Origin: Gemmatimonadaceae bacterium | Lineage (GTDB): Bacteria > Gemmatimonadota > Gemmatimonadetes > Gemmatimonadales > Gemmatimonadaceae | Direction: 5' to 3' | DNA length: 57,549 nucleotides | Assembly (NCBI GenBank): GCA_013361935.1 | Contig: JABFXC010000001.1 | Location: 1 to 57,549, forward strand | Made by a program: the position numbers and the translations under genes | Part shown: positions 8,549-17,569 of the stretch, piece by piece | Position numbering within the stretch: position 1 is the first letter of the stretch | Layout: every line of letters starts with the position of its first letter | The notes under the pieces: model-generated | What the model was told of the DNA's origin: nothing | The model's database searches: none | What the model saw: only the letters and a program-made list of their open reading frames with translations

Positions 8549-8938
8549 ATGGATTCCGCGCCGCGCATCCTGATCGTCGACGACGACCCCGCGATCTGTC
8601 TCGCCTACAGCGAGGTGCTCACCGGCGTCGGCTACGAGGTGCTCACCGCGCACAGCCGCGCCGACGCGATGGCGGTGCTCGACATCGTGGGCGCGGAGGT
8701 CGACGTCCTCATCCTCGACATCCGCCTTCCCGACGCCGACGGCTCGCAGGTCGCGCACGACATCGCCGACCGCATCGGCCAGCGTCCGACGCTCTACGTC
8801 AGCGGATGGACCGACGATTTCTGGGACCTCGCCGACGCCCCCGGCCGCTGGCGCGTGCGGCAGAAGCCGATCCCGGTGCCGTGGCTGCTGGAGACGGTCA
8901 AATGGCTCTCGGGCGCCGCGCAGGAGCCGCCGGCGTAG
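8549..8938 (+). CDS. Single-domain response regulator (receiver only)
   Basis: A 129-residue receiver domain without an output domain. Acidic pocket residues are D11-D13 (VDDDP), the phosphoacceptor is D57 in LILDIRLPD, S85 follows in YVSGW, and the conserved lysine is K106 in RQKP. All residues needed for phosphorylation are present, so it is probably an active phospho-relay or CheY/Spo0F-like protein. No kinase is adjacent; the nearest is at 10186. The gap 8409-8548 shows no feature I can support. The gene ends two bases before a family B palindrome. Confidence 0.9.
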   Translation: MDSAPRILIVDDDPAICLAYSEVLTGVGYEVLTAHSRADAMAVLDIVGAEVDVLILDIRLPDADGSQVAHDIADRIGQRPTLYVSGWTDDFWDLADAPGRWRVRQKPIPVPWLLETVKWLSGAAQEPPA

Positions 8939-8939
8939 A

Positions 8940-9005
8940 GGGGCCAGGGGCCAGGTGTCAGGAACTGCGGTCGACGCCGTTCCTTCCGCCTGGCCCCTGA
9001 TCCCC
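8940..9005. repeat. Family B palindrome, copy 3
   Basis: GGGGCCAGGGGCCAGGTGTC with AGGAAC, an ACTGCGGTCGACGCC core, then GTTCCTTCCGCCTGGCCCC. It fills the whole 72-base gap between two convergent genes, which favours a terminator or 3'-end role. Confidence 0.88.
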
Positions 9006-9010
9006 GCGGT

Positions 9011-10018
9011 TCATCCCGCCGGCGCCTCCGCCAGCCGCGCCGTCACCGTCGGCCGGCCGGTCACCTGCGCGCGCGCGTCGAGGCGCACGATCGAGATGCG
9101 GATCGTGTCGCCCGGCCGGTGGCCGCGGAGGACGCGGAAGAGCTCACCCGTGGTCGGGATCGCGGTGCCGTCGATGCTCGTGATGATGTCGGCGGGCTGA
9201 AGCCCGGCGCGCGCGGCGGGGGTGCCCTCGCCGACGCCCCGCACGATCACTCCCTCGCGCACCGGGAGCCCGAAGCGCTGCGCGATCTCCGGTGAGAGAT
9301 CGGCGGGGATGATCCCGAGGTACGCGCGGACGATGTGCCCGGTCGTCAACACCTGGTTCGCGATGTCCTGCGCGAGGTTGATCGGGATCGCGAAGCCGAG
9401 CCCGGTCGTTCCCTGCAGGATCGCGCTGTTGATCCCGACGACGCGGCCCTGCGAGTCGAGCAGCGGGCCGCCGGAGTTCCCGGGGTTGATCGCCGCGTCG
9501 GTCTGAATGAGCCCGCCGAGCTCGAAGCCGCGCGGGCTGCGGTTCACCGCGGAGATGATCCCCGTCGTCACGGTGCGGTCGAGGCCGATGGGGTTGCCGA
9601 TCGCGATCGCCGTCTGGCCGACCTCGAGCTGGTCGGAGTTGCCTAACGGCGCGGTGGGGAGCCCGGTGAGGGCGACGCGGACGACGGCGACGTCGACTGC
9701 GGGATCGCGCGCGAGCACCGTCCCGGCGACGCGGCGCCCGTCGGCGAGCCCGACCTCGACCGTGCGGGCGTCGCCGACGACGTGCGCGTTGGTGAGGATC
9801 ACGCCGTCGGCGCGGATGATCACCCCCGAGCCCGAGCCGATGCCCTGCTGCACGACGCTCACCACCGCCGGGGTTATCCCGCGCGCGACGCGGATGATCG
9901 CCGTCTCGTCGGGGAGTCGGGCGGAGGTCTGCGCGAGCGACGGCGTCGCGGCGACGGTGGCGACGACGACGAATGCGAGCGCGCGGCGCGCGCGCCGCGC
10001 CGCCGGATTCATGTGCAT
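9011..10018 (-). CDS. DegP/HtrA-like serine protease with one PDZ domain
   Basis: A 335-residue periplasmic protease. The ATG at 10018 follows GGAGAA at good spacing and starts a Sec signal peptide ending in PSLAQ. The trypsin-like triad is visible as H in TNAHVVG, D in DPAVDVAVV and S in NPGNSGGPLL. One PDZ domain follows (AYLGIIPADL; AGLQPADIITSIDG), so the layout is DegS/DegQ-like with a single PDZ rather than DegP with two. Expected role: degradation of damaged envelope proteins. It is divergent from a membrane histidine kinase (gap 10019-10185), which suggests but does not prove joint stress control. A CGTTAGGC octamer encodes Leu-Gly at 9641-9648. Confidence 0.9.
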   Translation of the reverse strand: MHMNPAARRARRALAFVVVATVAATPSLAQTSARLPDETAIIRVARGITPAVVSVVQQGIGSGSGVIIRADGVILTNAHVVGDARTVEVGLADGRRVAGTVLARDPAVDVAVVRVALTGLPTAPLGNSDQLEVGQTAIAIGNPIGLDRTVTTGIISAVNRSPRGFELGGLIQTDAAINPGNSGGPLLDSQGRVVGINSAILQGTTGLGFAIPINLAQDIANQVLTTGHIVRAYLGIIPADLSPEIAQRFGLPVREGVIVRGVGEGTPAARAGLQPADIITSIDGTAIPTTGELFRVLRGHRPGDTIRISIVRLDARAQVTGRPTVTARLAEAPAG

Positions 10019-10185
10019 GTGGACGTTCTCCGTTCGATGAGTTGCCAGCGGCGAGACCTCGTGCAACTGACGCGCCGCCCCCCTCCCGCGGGTGACGAGG
10101 CCCGGGCGCGACGGCGTGCTTCCTGCCTCGGGACCGGTATGCGCAGACCACCGCCGACGCATCTCGCTCTCCGCCCGCCCGCTTC

Positions 10186-12147
10186 GTGCACCCCGGCGAT
10201 CCTTCGACCGTGACCCAGCCAGCGCGCGCGACGCGCCGTCCCCCGGCGCGCCCATCGATCGAGCGGATGCTGCCGCTCCTCATCTCGACGCTGCTCGCCG
10301 CGGTGCTCGGCGCCGCGCTGCTGCTCACGCACGCGACGCTGACGCGCGCCGCGCGGCAGGCCGCCGCCGATCGCGTGCGCCATTCCGCGGAGCAGCTCGC
10401 CGGGCTCGCGACGAACACGATCTCGCGCATGCGCGAAGGTCTCGCGGTCGCGGCGCGCGATCCCGAGATCGTCCGCGCGGCGCGGCCCGCGCCGTCGTCG
10501 CGCGAGCTCGCCGCGGCGCGCGCGGCGATGGAGAAGCTCCTCGGCGCGAACGTCACCGGTGTCGTCGTCGAGCTCTGGGACACCGCGGGCCGCGTGGTCG
10601 CGCGCGCGGTGCACGACATGGAGGGGCGCGCCGCGCCGTCCGTGGACAGCAGGACCGTCCTCCTCGACACGGAGCGGCGCGACATTCCCGGCTCGCTTGA
10701 CTCGCTGCGCACGAGCGCGCTTTACATCGACAAGGGCCACCCGCATTTCTGGATCGTCGCCCCCGTGCGCGAAGATGGGCGGCGCATCGGCGCGCTGGCG
10801 CGCGAGTACCGCATCGCCGACGACGGACGCGCAGATCGCGCGCTGCGCGAGCTGATCGGCGTCGGCGTCGGGGCGTACTACCAGAGTCGCGGCGACACGG
10901 TGTGGTCGACGGTGGGCGGCGAGCCACTCTCGCCGCCGGAGCGTCTGGACTCCGGCCAGGGGCTGTCCATCGTCAGGCGTCCCGGCGCCGGCACCTTCCT
11001 TTCGGCGAGCGCATCGATCGGCGGCGCGCCCATCGACATCGTGATCGAGATGCCGGAGTCGACCGCCGTCGCCGGCGCGCGGGCCTCCGTGATGCGCCTG
11101 GCGATCATCAGCATCGTGCTCGCCGTCCTCGGCGCGTTGGTCGCGTGGGCGATGAGCCGGCGGATCACGCGCCCGCTCGCCTCGCTCACGAACGCCGCGG
11201 AGAGCATCGCGCGCGGCGACTACGCGACGCGCGTCCCGCTGTCGGGCGACGAGGAGCTCGTCCGCCTCGCGACGAGCTTCAACCGGATGGCCGAGGAGAT
11301 CAGCGCGACCCGCGCGGAGCTCGAGCTGCGCGCGTCCGAGGCGCAGGCCACGGCGATCGATCTCGATCGCGCGCGCGCCGATGCGGAAGCGGCGAGCCGC
11401 GCGAAGAGCGACTTCCTCGCCGTGATGAGCCACGAGCTGCGCACCCCGCTCAACGCGATCGCCGGCTACACCGAGCTGCTCGAGCTGGAGCTGCGCGGTC
11501 CGATCACCGATGCGCAGCGTCGCGACCTCCAGCGGATCCGGGCGAGCCAGCAGCATCTCCTCGGGCTGATCAGCGCCGTGCTCGACCTCAGCCGCATCGA
11601 GGCGGGGCGCGTCACCTACGACCTCACGCAGGTCGCGCTCGAGCCCTTCCTCGCCGGTCTCGACGGCCTGATCGCGCCGCAGGCGGCGGCGAAGTCGCTC
11701 GTCCTGGAGCATCGCCCGATCGATCCCACGCTCGGCGCGCTCGGCGACCCGGAGAAGCTGCGGCAGATCATGCTCAACCTGCTCTCCAACGCGATCCGCT
11801 ACACGCCGGCGGGCGGTCGCATCGTGGTGAGCGCCGAGGCGCACGGCGACCGCGTCGCGATCATGACGCGGGACACCGGCGTCGGGATCTCGGCCGAGCA
11901 GCTCGAGACGATCTTCGAGCCCTTCGTGCAGCTCGATCGGTCGCTGACGCAGGTGCGCGAGGGGATCGGCCTCGGCCTCGCGATCAGCCGCGATCTCGCG
12001 CGCGGGATGCACGGCGAGCTCTCCGCGGAGAGCGTGATCGGCAAGGGCTCCGTGTTCACGCTGACGCTCCCGCGCTGCGCGATCGGGGTCGGCGCGGTGC
12101 GTGAGGCGTTCACGGGCGAAGTGGCGGCCTTGAAGCCGCTGGGGTGA
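10186..12147 (+). CDS. Membrane sensor histidine kinase (double Cache-like sensor, HAMP, HisKA, HATPase)
   Basis: About 653 residues. Two membrane helices (near 28-50 and 305-325) enclose a periplasmic sensor region. A HAMP domain follows (SRRITRPLASLTNAAESIA), then a coiled coil, a HisKA domain with H416 in VMSHELRTPLNAIAGY, and an HATPase domain with N, G1 and G2 boxes (QIMLNLLSNAIRYTP, DTGVGIS, GIGLGLAISRD). It has no receiver, so its partner is unknown; the stand-alone receiver at 8549 is a candidate. The start is uncertain: GTG at 10186, GTG at 10210 and ATG at 10267 are all in frame and none has a clear ribosome site. Its stop lies 20 bases before the 0.7-kb repeat element. Confidence 0.88.
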   Translation: MHPGDPSTVTQPARATRRPPARPSIERMLPLLISTLLAAVLGAALLLTHATLTRAARQAAADRVRHSAEQLAGLATNTISRMREGLAVAARDPEIVRAARPAPSSRELAAARAAMEKLLGANVTGVVVELWDTAGRVVARAVHDMEGRAAPSVDSRTVLLDTERRDIPGSLDSLRTSALYIDKGHPHFWIVAPVREDGRRIGALAREYRIADDGRADRALRELIGVGVGAYYQSRGDTVWSTVGGEPLSPPERLDSGQGLSIVRRPGAGTFLSASASIGGAPIDIVIEMPESTAVAGARASVMRLAIISIVLAVLGALVAWAMSRRITRPLASLTNAAESIARGDYATRVPLSGDEELVRLATSFNRMAEEISATRAELELRASEAQATAIDLDRARADAEAASRAKSDFLAVMSHELRTPLNAIAGYTELLELELRGPITDAQRRDLQRIRASQQHLLGLISAVLDLSRIEAGRVTYDLTQVALEPFLAGLDGLIAPQAAAKSLVLEHRPIDPTLGALGDPEKLRQIMLNLLSNAIRYTPAGGRIVVSAEAHGDRVAIMTRDTGVGISAEQLETIFEPFVQLDRSLTQVREGIGLGLAISRDLARGMHGELSAESVIGKGSVFTLTLPRCAIGVGAVREAFTGEVAALKPLG

Positions 12148-12166
12148 TGAAGCGCCGACCGGGCCG

Positions 12167-12898
12167 GGCTTCCTGACGACTTGACGCGGATCTTTGCGGA
12201 TCGAGCGGATCGATGCGGATCTCTTCTACTGCTGCTCGGCTGTGAATGACAGGGAGCCGGGGAGGGGGCGGAGGCTCGGTGCGTGGCTGTGGGCTCTGTC
12301 GCGGGTCGAGTCGGGGGCTCGTCGTGCATCCGGGCATCGCGCGGTTTGGGCAGGAAGCACGGCGGAAGCGCTGCCCTCATCAAGAACCACGGAAGGGTTC
12401 CTCCCGGGGCCATCATCCAAGTGCTACGAGCCCGAAAGCTGTGTGGGGCATGCGGGGTGAGATGGTCTCGCCCCGCATGCCCCAATCAGATCTCGGCTCG
12501 TGCGAGTAGAATCTTCCGCCGTTCTTCCGCAGTGCTTGCGTAGTTCTTCCCGGAAAAACCGCGCGATCTCCCCGCCGAGACAGACCGCCACGCGACCCGC
12601 GAGAATGCCCGCCGAGAATGCCCGCGATCACCCCGGGTTCTTTCACCTGCTGCTCGGCGGTGAATAACAGGGAGCCGTGGAGCGACGAGAGGTGGCGCTC
12701 GTGAGGAGCACGCAGCCCCTGCGAACGCCTCCCCCGGCCTCCCCGGCTCCCTGTAAAATCACGCCAAGGCCGAGAATGATTTTGGGGCGCGCCAGGCGAG
12801 ACCATCGCACCCAGCGCGTCCCAAGAGAATCACGAGCACCAGCAGTATCCGCGTCCATCCGCTCGATCCGCCTGAATCCGCGTGAGCAGTTCACAGCC
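12167..12898. mobile_element. 0.7-kb non-coding element with terminal inverted repeats, copy 1
   Basis: This stretch matches the reverse complement of 18627-19338 along almost its whole length, with scattered substitutions and small indels that do not keep a reading frame. The ends are about 23-base imperfect inverted repeats ending in GACGCGGAT / ATCCGCGT. Inside are a long hairpin (GGGGCATGCGGGG with its complement, about 12447-12485), a degenerate second hairpin near 12780-12825, and duplicated TGCTGCTCGG...ACAGGGAGCCG modules at about 12230 and 12648. No protein of its own is recognisable. It resembles a MITE or other non-autonomous element. It occupies most of the gap between the kinase and the TetR gene. 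Confidence 0.8.
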
Positions 12899-12961
12899 GC
12901 ACGCGTCGTTCACGACCTTCCGGCGGTTGCCGCCTCGCGTCCCCCGTGGTACGCTACGACA

Positions 12962-12972
12962 GAACACTGTTC
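12962..12972. promoter_or_regulatory. Candidate TetR operator upstream of the fad operon
   Basis: GAACACTGTTC is a short inverted repeat (GAACA, one base, TGTTC) 22 bases before the GTG of the TetR gene. TetR-family repressors usually bind such palindromes in their own promoters. Assignment is by position and symmetry only. Confidence 0.3.
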
Positions 12973-12994
12973 GGCAATCCGTGCCGGAGAGACC

Positions 12995-13636
12995 GTGCCG
13001 CCTCGCATCGCTACCCCACAGTCCTCGCCGCGCGTCGACGCGGCGCTCCGCGACCAGTCGCTCCGCGCGCAGACCCTCGAGGCAGCGCGGCGGCTGATCG
13101 GGCGCCACGGGCATCGCGACGTCTCGATGCGCGACATCGCCGCGGAGGTCGGCTGCTCCGTGAGCAGCCTCTATCTCTACTTCGCCAACCGCGACGCGCT
13201 CATCCACACCCTCATCGACGAGGGATTCCAGCGCTGGTACGCGGAGCAGCTCGCGCTGGAGCAGGCGCACCGCGATCCGTGGGCGCGGCTCGACGCCGTC
13301 GCGCGGCACTACGTCGCGTTCGGGCTCGCGAATCCCGAGCTCTACGAGATCATGTATATGTTCCACCCGCAATCGATGCGGCGCATCCCGCGGGATCTCT
13401 TCCGCCGCATCCGCCGCAGCCTCGACCTCACCACCGAGAACATCCTCGCCTGCGTCGGTGCCGATGTCCTCGGTGAGACCGAGGCCCGCGTCGTCGCCGC
13501 GGCGATCTGGGCGACGCTCCACGGGGTCGTTTCGACGATCCTCACCCAGCGGCTCGACACGCGCATCGACCGCGCGCGCTACATCGACCGCGCGGTACGA
13601 TCGGTGCGCGCCGCCGTCGCCGCGGCGCGCGACTGA
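12995..13636 (+). CDS. TetR family transcriptional regulator (probable fad operon repressor)
   Basis: A 213-residue protein. The GTG at 12995 follows GGAGAG (12985-12990); the longer upstream frame runs into the repeat element. The N-terminal helix-turn-helix is clear (ARRLIGRHGHRDVSMRDIAAEVGCSVSSLYLYFANRDALIHTLI). The C-terminal ligand domain includes YVAFGLANPELYEIMY and fits the TetR_C 13/WHG type. It lies 30 bases before fadN, so it most likely senses acyl-CoA and controls this beta-oxidation operon; the ligand is inferred from position. Confidence 0.9.
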   Translation: MPPRIATPQSSPRVDAALRDQSLRAQTLEAARRLIGRHGHRDVSMRDIAAEVGCSVSSLYLYFANRDALIHTLIDEGFQRWYAEQLALEQAHRDPWARLDAVARHYVAFGLANPELYEIMYMFHPQSMRRIPRDLFRRIRRSLDLTTENILACVGADVLGETEARVVAAAIWATLHGVVSTILTQRLDTRIDRARYIDRAVRSVRAAVAAARD

Positions 13637-13666
13637 CGCCCCGAACACGAGAACCACACTACGACA

Positions 13667-15979
13667 ATGCGCATTCGAAAGGTCGGCGTCGTCGGCGCCG
13701 GAACGATGGGCGGCGGGATCGCCGCGCTCACCGCGTCGGCGGGCGTCCCCGTCGTGCTGCTCGACGTCCCCGGAGACAAGGACCGCAGCGGCCCCGCGCG
13801 CCAGGGGCTCGAGCGCCAGGTGAAGGCGAAGCCCGCCGCGTTCATGGACCCCGACCGCGCGCGGCTCGTCCACACCGGAAATACCGAGGACCACCTCGAG
13901 CTCCTCGCCGACTGTGACTGGATCATCGAGGCGATCATCGAACAGCCGGCGCCCAAGCAGCACCTCTTCGCCCGCCTCGAGGAGATCGTCAAGCCGACGA
14001 CGATCGTCGCGTCGAACACCTCGGGGATCCCGATGAGCGTGCTCACCGAGCGGCGCTCGGAGCGCTTCCGGCAGCACTTCCTCGGCACGCACTTCTTCAG
14101 CCCGGTGCGCTACATGCACCTGCTCGAGCTCATCCCCGGCGAGGACACGCTGCCGGAGACAATCGATGCCGTGCGCGAGTTCGTCGAACGCGCGTTAGGC
14201 AAGGGGACCGTCGTCGCCAAGGACGCGCCCGGCTTCATCGCCAACCGGCTCGGCGTGAAGGGGATCGTCGGCGCGCTGCGCGCGATGGGCGACGGCGGGC
14301 TCTCGATCGACGAGGTCGACGCGCTCACCGGGCCGCTCATCGGCCGCCCGAACTCGGCGACCTTCCGCACCGGCGACATCTCCGGCGTCGACGTCATCGC
14401 CCATGTCACGAAGGGGCTCGGCGAGGCGACGGGCGAGGACTTCGCGCTCCCCGACTGGGTGCAGGGGATGGTCGCCGCGAAGAAGCTCGGCGACAAGACG
14501 GGGGGCGGCTTCTACCAGAAGAAGGGGAAGGACATCCTCACCCTCGATCCGAAGAGCGGCGAGTACCAGCCGCAGCAGAAGCCGGCCGATCCCTCGCTCG
14601 CGAAGCTCGCCGGCCGTCCCCTCGAGGAGCGCGTGCGCGGCGCGCTGGCGCTCGACGGGAAGTACGGCGACTTCGTCCGCCGCGCGCTCTTCGAGGGCGC
14701 GCATTACGCGCTGGAGAAGGGACCCGAGCTGGCGAACGACCCGGTCGCCGTCGACCGGGCGATGGAGTGGGGCTACGGTCACGACGCCGGGCCTTTCCGC
14801 ATCATGGACATCATCGGCGCCGAGCGTCTGCGCGAGGGATTCCGCGCGGCGGGACTCTCCGAGCCGGCGCTGCTCGCGCGCGCGACGGAGGGGTTCTACC
14901 GCCAGGGCGCGAACGGCGAGGAATACTTCGGCTTCGACGGACGCTGGCATCCCGTGCCGCCGCCGGCCGACGGGTCGCTCCGCACCGAAGTCGTCGCGCG
15001 CAGGGCGGGCGCGGTGCTCGACGAGAACGAAGGCGCGCGGCTGCTCGACCTCGGCGACGGCGTCGTCCTGCTCGAGTTCCGCTCGAAGATGAACACCCTC
15101 GGCGAGCCGGTGATGCGGATGCTCGGGCGCGCGCTCGACCGCATCGAGAAGGAGGGACGCGCGGGGCTGGTGATCGGGAACGACGATCCGCGCGCCTTCT
15201 CCGCGGGCGCCGATCTCACCGGTCCGGCCGCGCTCGTGCAGAAGAGCGACTGGAGCGCGCTCGACGCGATGGTGCGCGACTTCCAGAACCTCGTGCAGCG
15301 CGTGCGCCGCTCGCCCTTCCCGGTGGTCGTCGCGCCGCACGGGCTGACGCTCGGCGGGGGCGCGGAGATCACCCTCCACGCCGACGCGGTGCAGGCGAAC
15401 GCCGAGCTGTACATGGGGCTCGTCGAGGCCGGCGTCGGGCTGCTCCCTGCGGGGGGCGGGACGACAGAGTTGCTCTTCCGCTTCACGAAGGAGCTCGAGC
15501 CCTACGCCGAGGCGGATCCGTTCGAGGCGGTGAAGCGCGCCTTCCAGCTCATCGCCACCGCGGCGACGAGCACGAGCGCGCTCGACGCGCGGGCGAAGGG
15601 CTTTCTCCGCGCGGCCGACCGGGTGTCGATGAACCGCGACCTCCTCATCGCCGACGCGAAGCGGCGCGTGCTCGACCTCGCCCCGGACTACGTCGCGCCG
15701 CCGCCGCGGGTCATCCGCGCGTTAGGCAGCGAGGGGATGGGCAATCTCAGCTACGCCCTCTTCTCCTTCCACGAGGGAGGCTTGGCGACCGCGCACGACG
15801 TCCGCATCGGCCACGAGATCGCCTACGTCCTCTGCGGCGGCGACGGCCCGCCGCGCACGGTGACGGAGCAGGACATCCTCGACCTCGAGCGCGAGTCGTT
15901 CCTCAAGCTGCTCGGGACGAAGGAAACGCAGGAACGGATCGCGTTCACGCTGAAGACGGGGAAGCCGTTACGGAACTGA
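13667..15979 (+). CDS. fadN: 3-hydroxyacyl-CoA dehydrogenase / enoyl-CoA hydratase, FadN type
   Basis: A 770-residue bifunctional beta-oxidation enzyme. The N-terminus is an NAD-binding hydroxyacyl-CoA dehydrogenase domain (VGVVGAGTMGGGIAAL; GTHFFSPVRYMHLLEL; catalytic His in HFFSPV; dehydrogenase C-terminal domain around VKGIVGAL). The crotonase domain is at the C-terminus (IGNDDPRAFSAGADL; HGLTLGGGAEITLHAD). This order is that of Bacillus FadN/YusL and opposite to E. coli FadB. It converts trans-2-enoyl-CoA to 3-ketoacyl-CoA in the cytoplasm, feeding the thiolase downstream. It is separated from fadA by a family B palindrome. Two CGTTAGGC octamers lie in frame (14193, 15720). The penultimate codons include a TTA not in that motif. 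Confidence 0.93.
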   Translation: MRIRKVGVVGAGTMGGGIAALTASAGVPVVLLDVPGDKDRSGPARQGLERQVKAKPAAFMDPDRARLVHTGNTEDHLELLADCDWIIEAIIEQPAPKQHLFARLEEIVKPTTIVASNTSGIPMSVLTERRSERFRQHFLGTHFFSPVRYMHLLELIPGEDTLPETIDAVREFVERALGKGTVVAKDAPGFIANRLGVKGIVGALRAMGDGGLSIDEVDALTGPLIGRPNSATFRTGDISGVDVIAHVTKGLGEATGEDFALPDWVQGMVAAKKLGDKTGGGFYQKKGKDILTLDPKSGEYQPQQKPADPSLAKLAGRPLEERVRGALALDGKYGDFVRRALFEGAHYALEKGPELANDPVAVDRAMEWGYGHDAGPFRIMDIIGAERLREGFRAAGLSEPALLARATEGFYRQGANGEEYFGFDGRWHPVPPPADGSLRTEVVARRAGAVLDENEGARLLDLGDGVVLLEFRSKMNTLGEPVMRMLGRALDRIEKEGRAGLVIGNDDPRAFSAGADLTGPAALVQKSDWSALDAMVRDFQNLVQRVRRSPFPVVVAPHGLTLGGGAEITLHADAVQANAELYMGLVEAGVGLLPAGGGTTELLFRFTKELEPYAEADPFEAVKRAFQLIATAATSTSALDARAKGFLRAADRVSMNRDLLIADAKRRVLDLAPDYVAPPPRVIRALGSEGMGNLSYALFSFHEGGLATAHDVRIGHEIAYVLCGGDGPPRTVTEQDILDLERESFLKLLGTKETQERIAFTLKTGKPLRN

Positions 15980-15986
15980 AGCCTTC

Positions 15987-16062
15987 AGGGGTCAGGCGCC
16001 AGGCGGAAGGAACCGCGTCAACGGCAGTCAACGCCCTTCCTGACGCCTGGCCCCTGGCCCCC
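15987..16062. repeat. Family B palindrome, copy 4
   Basis: GGGGTCAGGCGCCAGGCGGA with AGGAAC, a GGCAGTCAACGC core, then TTCCTGACGCCTGGCCCCTG. It begins 8 bases after the fadN stop and lies between fadN and fadA in the same operon. A strong terminator here would split the operon, so readthrough or RNA processing should be considered. Confidence 0.88.
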
Positions 16063-16092
16063 ACCAAGCGAAGAAACTCGAAGGAGCATGCA

Positions 16093-17271
16093 ATGCCAGA
16101 CGCAGTGATCGTATCCGCCGTGCGCAGCGCGGTGGCGAAGGGAAAGCCCGACGGGGCGCTCGCCGCGGGCGGGGTGACGCCGGTGGACGTCGCCGCGGCG
16201 GTGATGACCGAAGCGGTGCGCCGCGGCGGCGTCGACGCGCGCGAGATCGACGACGTCATCCTCGGCTGCGCGATGCCCGAGGCGAGCCAGGGGCTGAACG
16301 TGGCGCGCAACGCGGCGCTTCGCGCGGGCTTCCCCGTCGACGCGGCGGCGGTGACGGTGAACCGCTTCTGCTCCTCGGGACTGCAGACCGTCGCGCAGGC
16401 GACGCAGGCGGTGATGAGCGGGATGCAGGACCTCGTCGTCGCCGGCGGCGTCGAGATGATGAGCCAGGTGCCGATGTCGGGCTACCATACGCGCCTCCAT
16501 CCCGAGCTCACCGAGAGCTACATCGGGATGGGGTTCACCGCCGAGCGGGTGGCGGAGCGCTACGGAGTGAGCCGCGCCGACCAGGACGCGTTCGCGCTCG
16601 AGAGCCAGCAGAAGGCGGCCCGCGCGTTAGGCAGTGGCGCCTTCGGCGACCAGATCGTGCCGATCGAGATCGAGAAGGTGCGCTGGGAGGGGACGAAGAA
16701 GATCGTCGAGACGGCGGTCTTCGACCGCGACGAGCTCCCGCGTCCGGACACCTCCCTCGAGGGGCTGGCGAAGCTGCGGCCGGCATTCAAGCCGACGGGC
16801 ACGGTCACCGCCGGGAACGCGAGCCCGTACTCCGACGGCGCCGCCGCGGTCGTCGTCATGAACGCGGACAAGGCGAAGGCCATGGGCGCGAAGCCCATCG
16901 CGCGGCTCGTCGCCTACGCGGTCGCCGGGATCGACCCGGACATCATGGGCGTCGGTCCGATCCGCGCGATCCCGAAGGCGCTGAAGAAGGCGGGGATGAC
17001 GCTCGACCAGATGGACCTGCTCGAGTTCAACGAGGCATTCGCCGCGCAGGCGCTCGCCGTCGCCCGCGAGCTGAAGATGGACATGTCGAAGGTCAACGTG
17101 AACGGCGGCGCGATCGCGCTCGGTCACCCGCTGGGCGCCACCGGCGCGAAGCTCACCGCGCAGCTCATCCACGAGCTGCGGAAGCGGGGCGGGGGACTCG
17201 GGATGGTCACGATGTGCGTCGGCGGCGGAATGGGCGCGGCCGGCATCTTCGAGGTGTACGGCGAGTCGTGA
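16093..17271 (+). CDS. fadA: Acetyl-CoA acyltransferase (3-ketoacyl-CoA thiolase)
   Basis: A 392-residue thiolase. The ATG at 16093 is preceded by AAGGAG (16081). The acyl-enzyme cysteine is C93 in NRFCSSGLQ; the second catalytic region is GGAIALGHPLGATGA (His), followed by MCVGGGMGAAG (Cys). It cleaves 3-ketoacyl-CoA to acetyl-CoA and a shortened acyl-CoA, completing the cycle begun by FadN. It is third in the TetR-fadN-fadA order. The TGA stop lies inside the outer arm of the 0.3-kb palindrome that follows. One CGTTAGGC octamer encodes Ala-Leu-Gly at 16622-16630. Confidence 0.94.
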   Translation: MPDAVIVSAVRSAVAKGKPDGALAAGGVTPVDVAAAVMTEAVRRGGVDAREIDDVILGCAMPEASQGLNVARNAALRAGFPVDAAAVTVNRFCSSGLQTVAQATQAVMSGMQDLVVAGGVEMMSQVPMSGYHTRLHPELTESYIGMGFTAERVAERYGVSRADQDAFALESQQKAARALGSGAFGDQIVPIEIEKVRWEGTKKIVETAVFDRDELPRPDTSLEGLAKLRPAFKPTGTVTAGNASPYSDGAAAVVVMNADKAKAMGAKPIARLVAYAVAGIDPDIMGVGPIRAIPKALKKAGMTLDQMDLLEFNEAFAAQALAVARELKMDMSKVNVNGGAIALGHPLGATGAKLTAQLIHELRKRGGGLGMVTMCVGGGMGAAGIFEVYGES

Positions 17272-17566
17272 CTCGTGAAACGACCCTGCGATGGGTGAGG
17301 TGTGAGGTTTCGTCATGAGTGTCCCGTAAAACGGAACTACGATGGGTGAGGTGTGTGGATGAGTGGCATGTGATTCGTGACCGGCGTTGACGGCAGTTGA
17401 CTGCAGTCGACTGCGGTTGCCGCCGGTCACGAGTCACTCCCCACGAAACCTCACCGCCCGCCCTTCTGTTTCACGAAGTACGAGTCACAAAACCTCACAC
17501 CTCACCCCCCGCCGTTCCGTTTCACGAAGCACGATTCACGAGTCCTCACACCTCACCGCCCGCAGT
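17268..17566. repeat. 0.3-kb compound palindrome with fatty core shared with family B
   Basis: Each arm holds two or more degenerate units of about 50-60 bases. On the left the units contain GATGGGTGAGGTGTG; on the right they contain CACACCTCACC, GTTTCACGAAG and ACGAGTCAC. The centre (about 17380-17430) reads GGCGTTGACGGCAGTTGACT followed by its near complement. The same GGCGTTGACGGCAGT occurs at the centre of family B copy 6, although the arms are unrelated. The fadA stop is inside the left end and the patatin start is 3 bases after the right end. Confidence 0.8.
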
Positions 17567-17569
17567 GTA

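Noticed and set aside
12167..12898. Short protein-coding genes inside the 0.7-kb elements
   Set aside because: Frames are not conserved between the two copies; indels shift them, and the translations show no motif or signal peptide.
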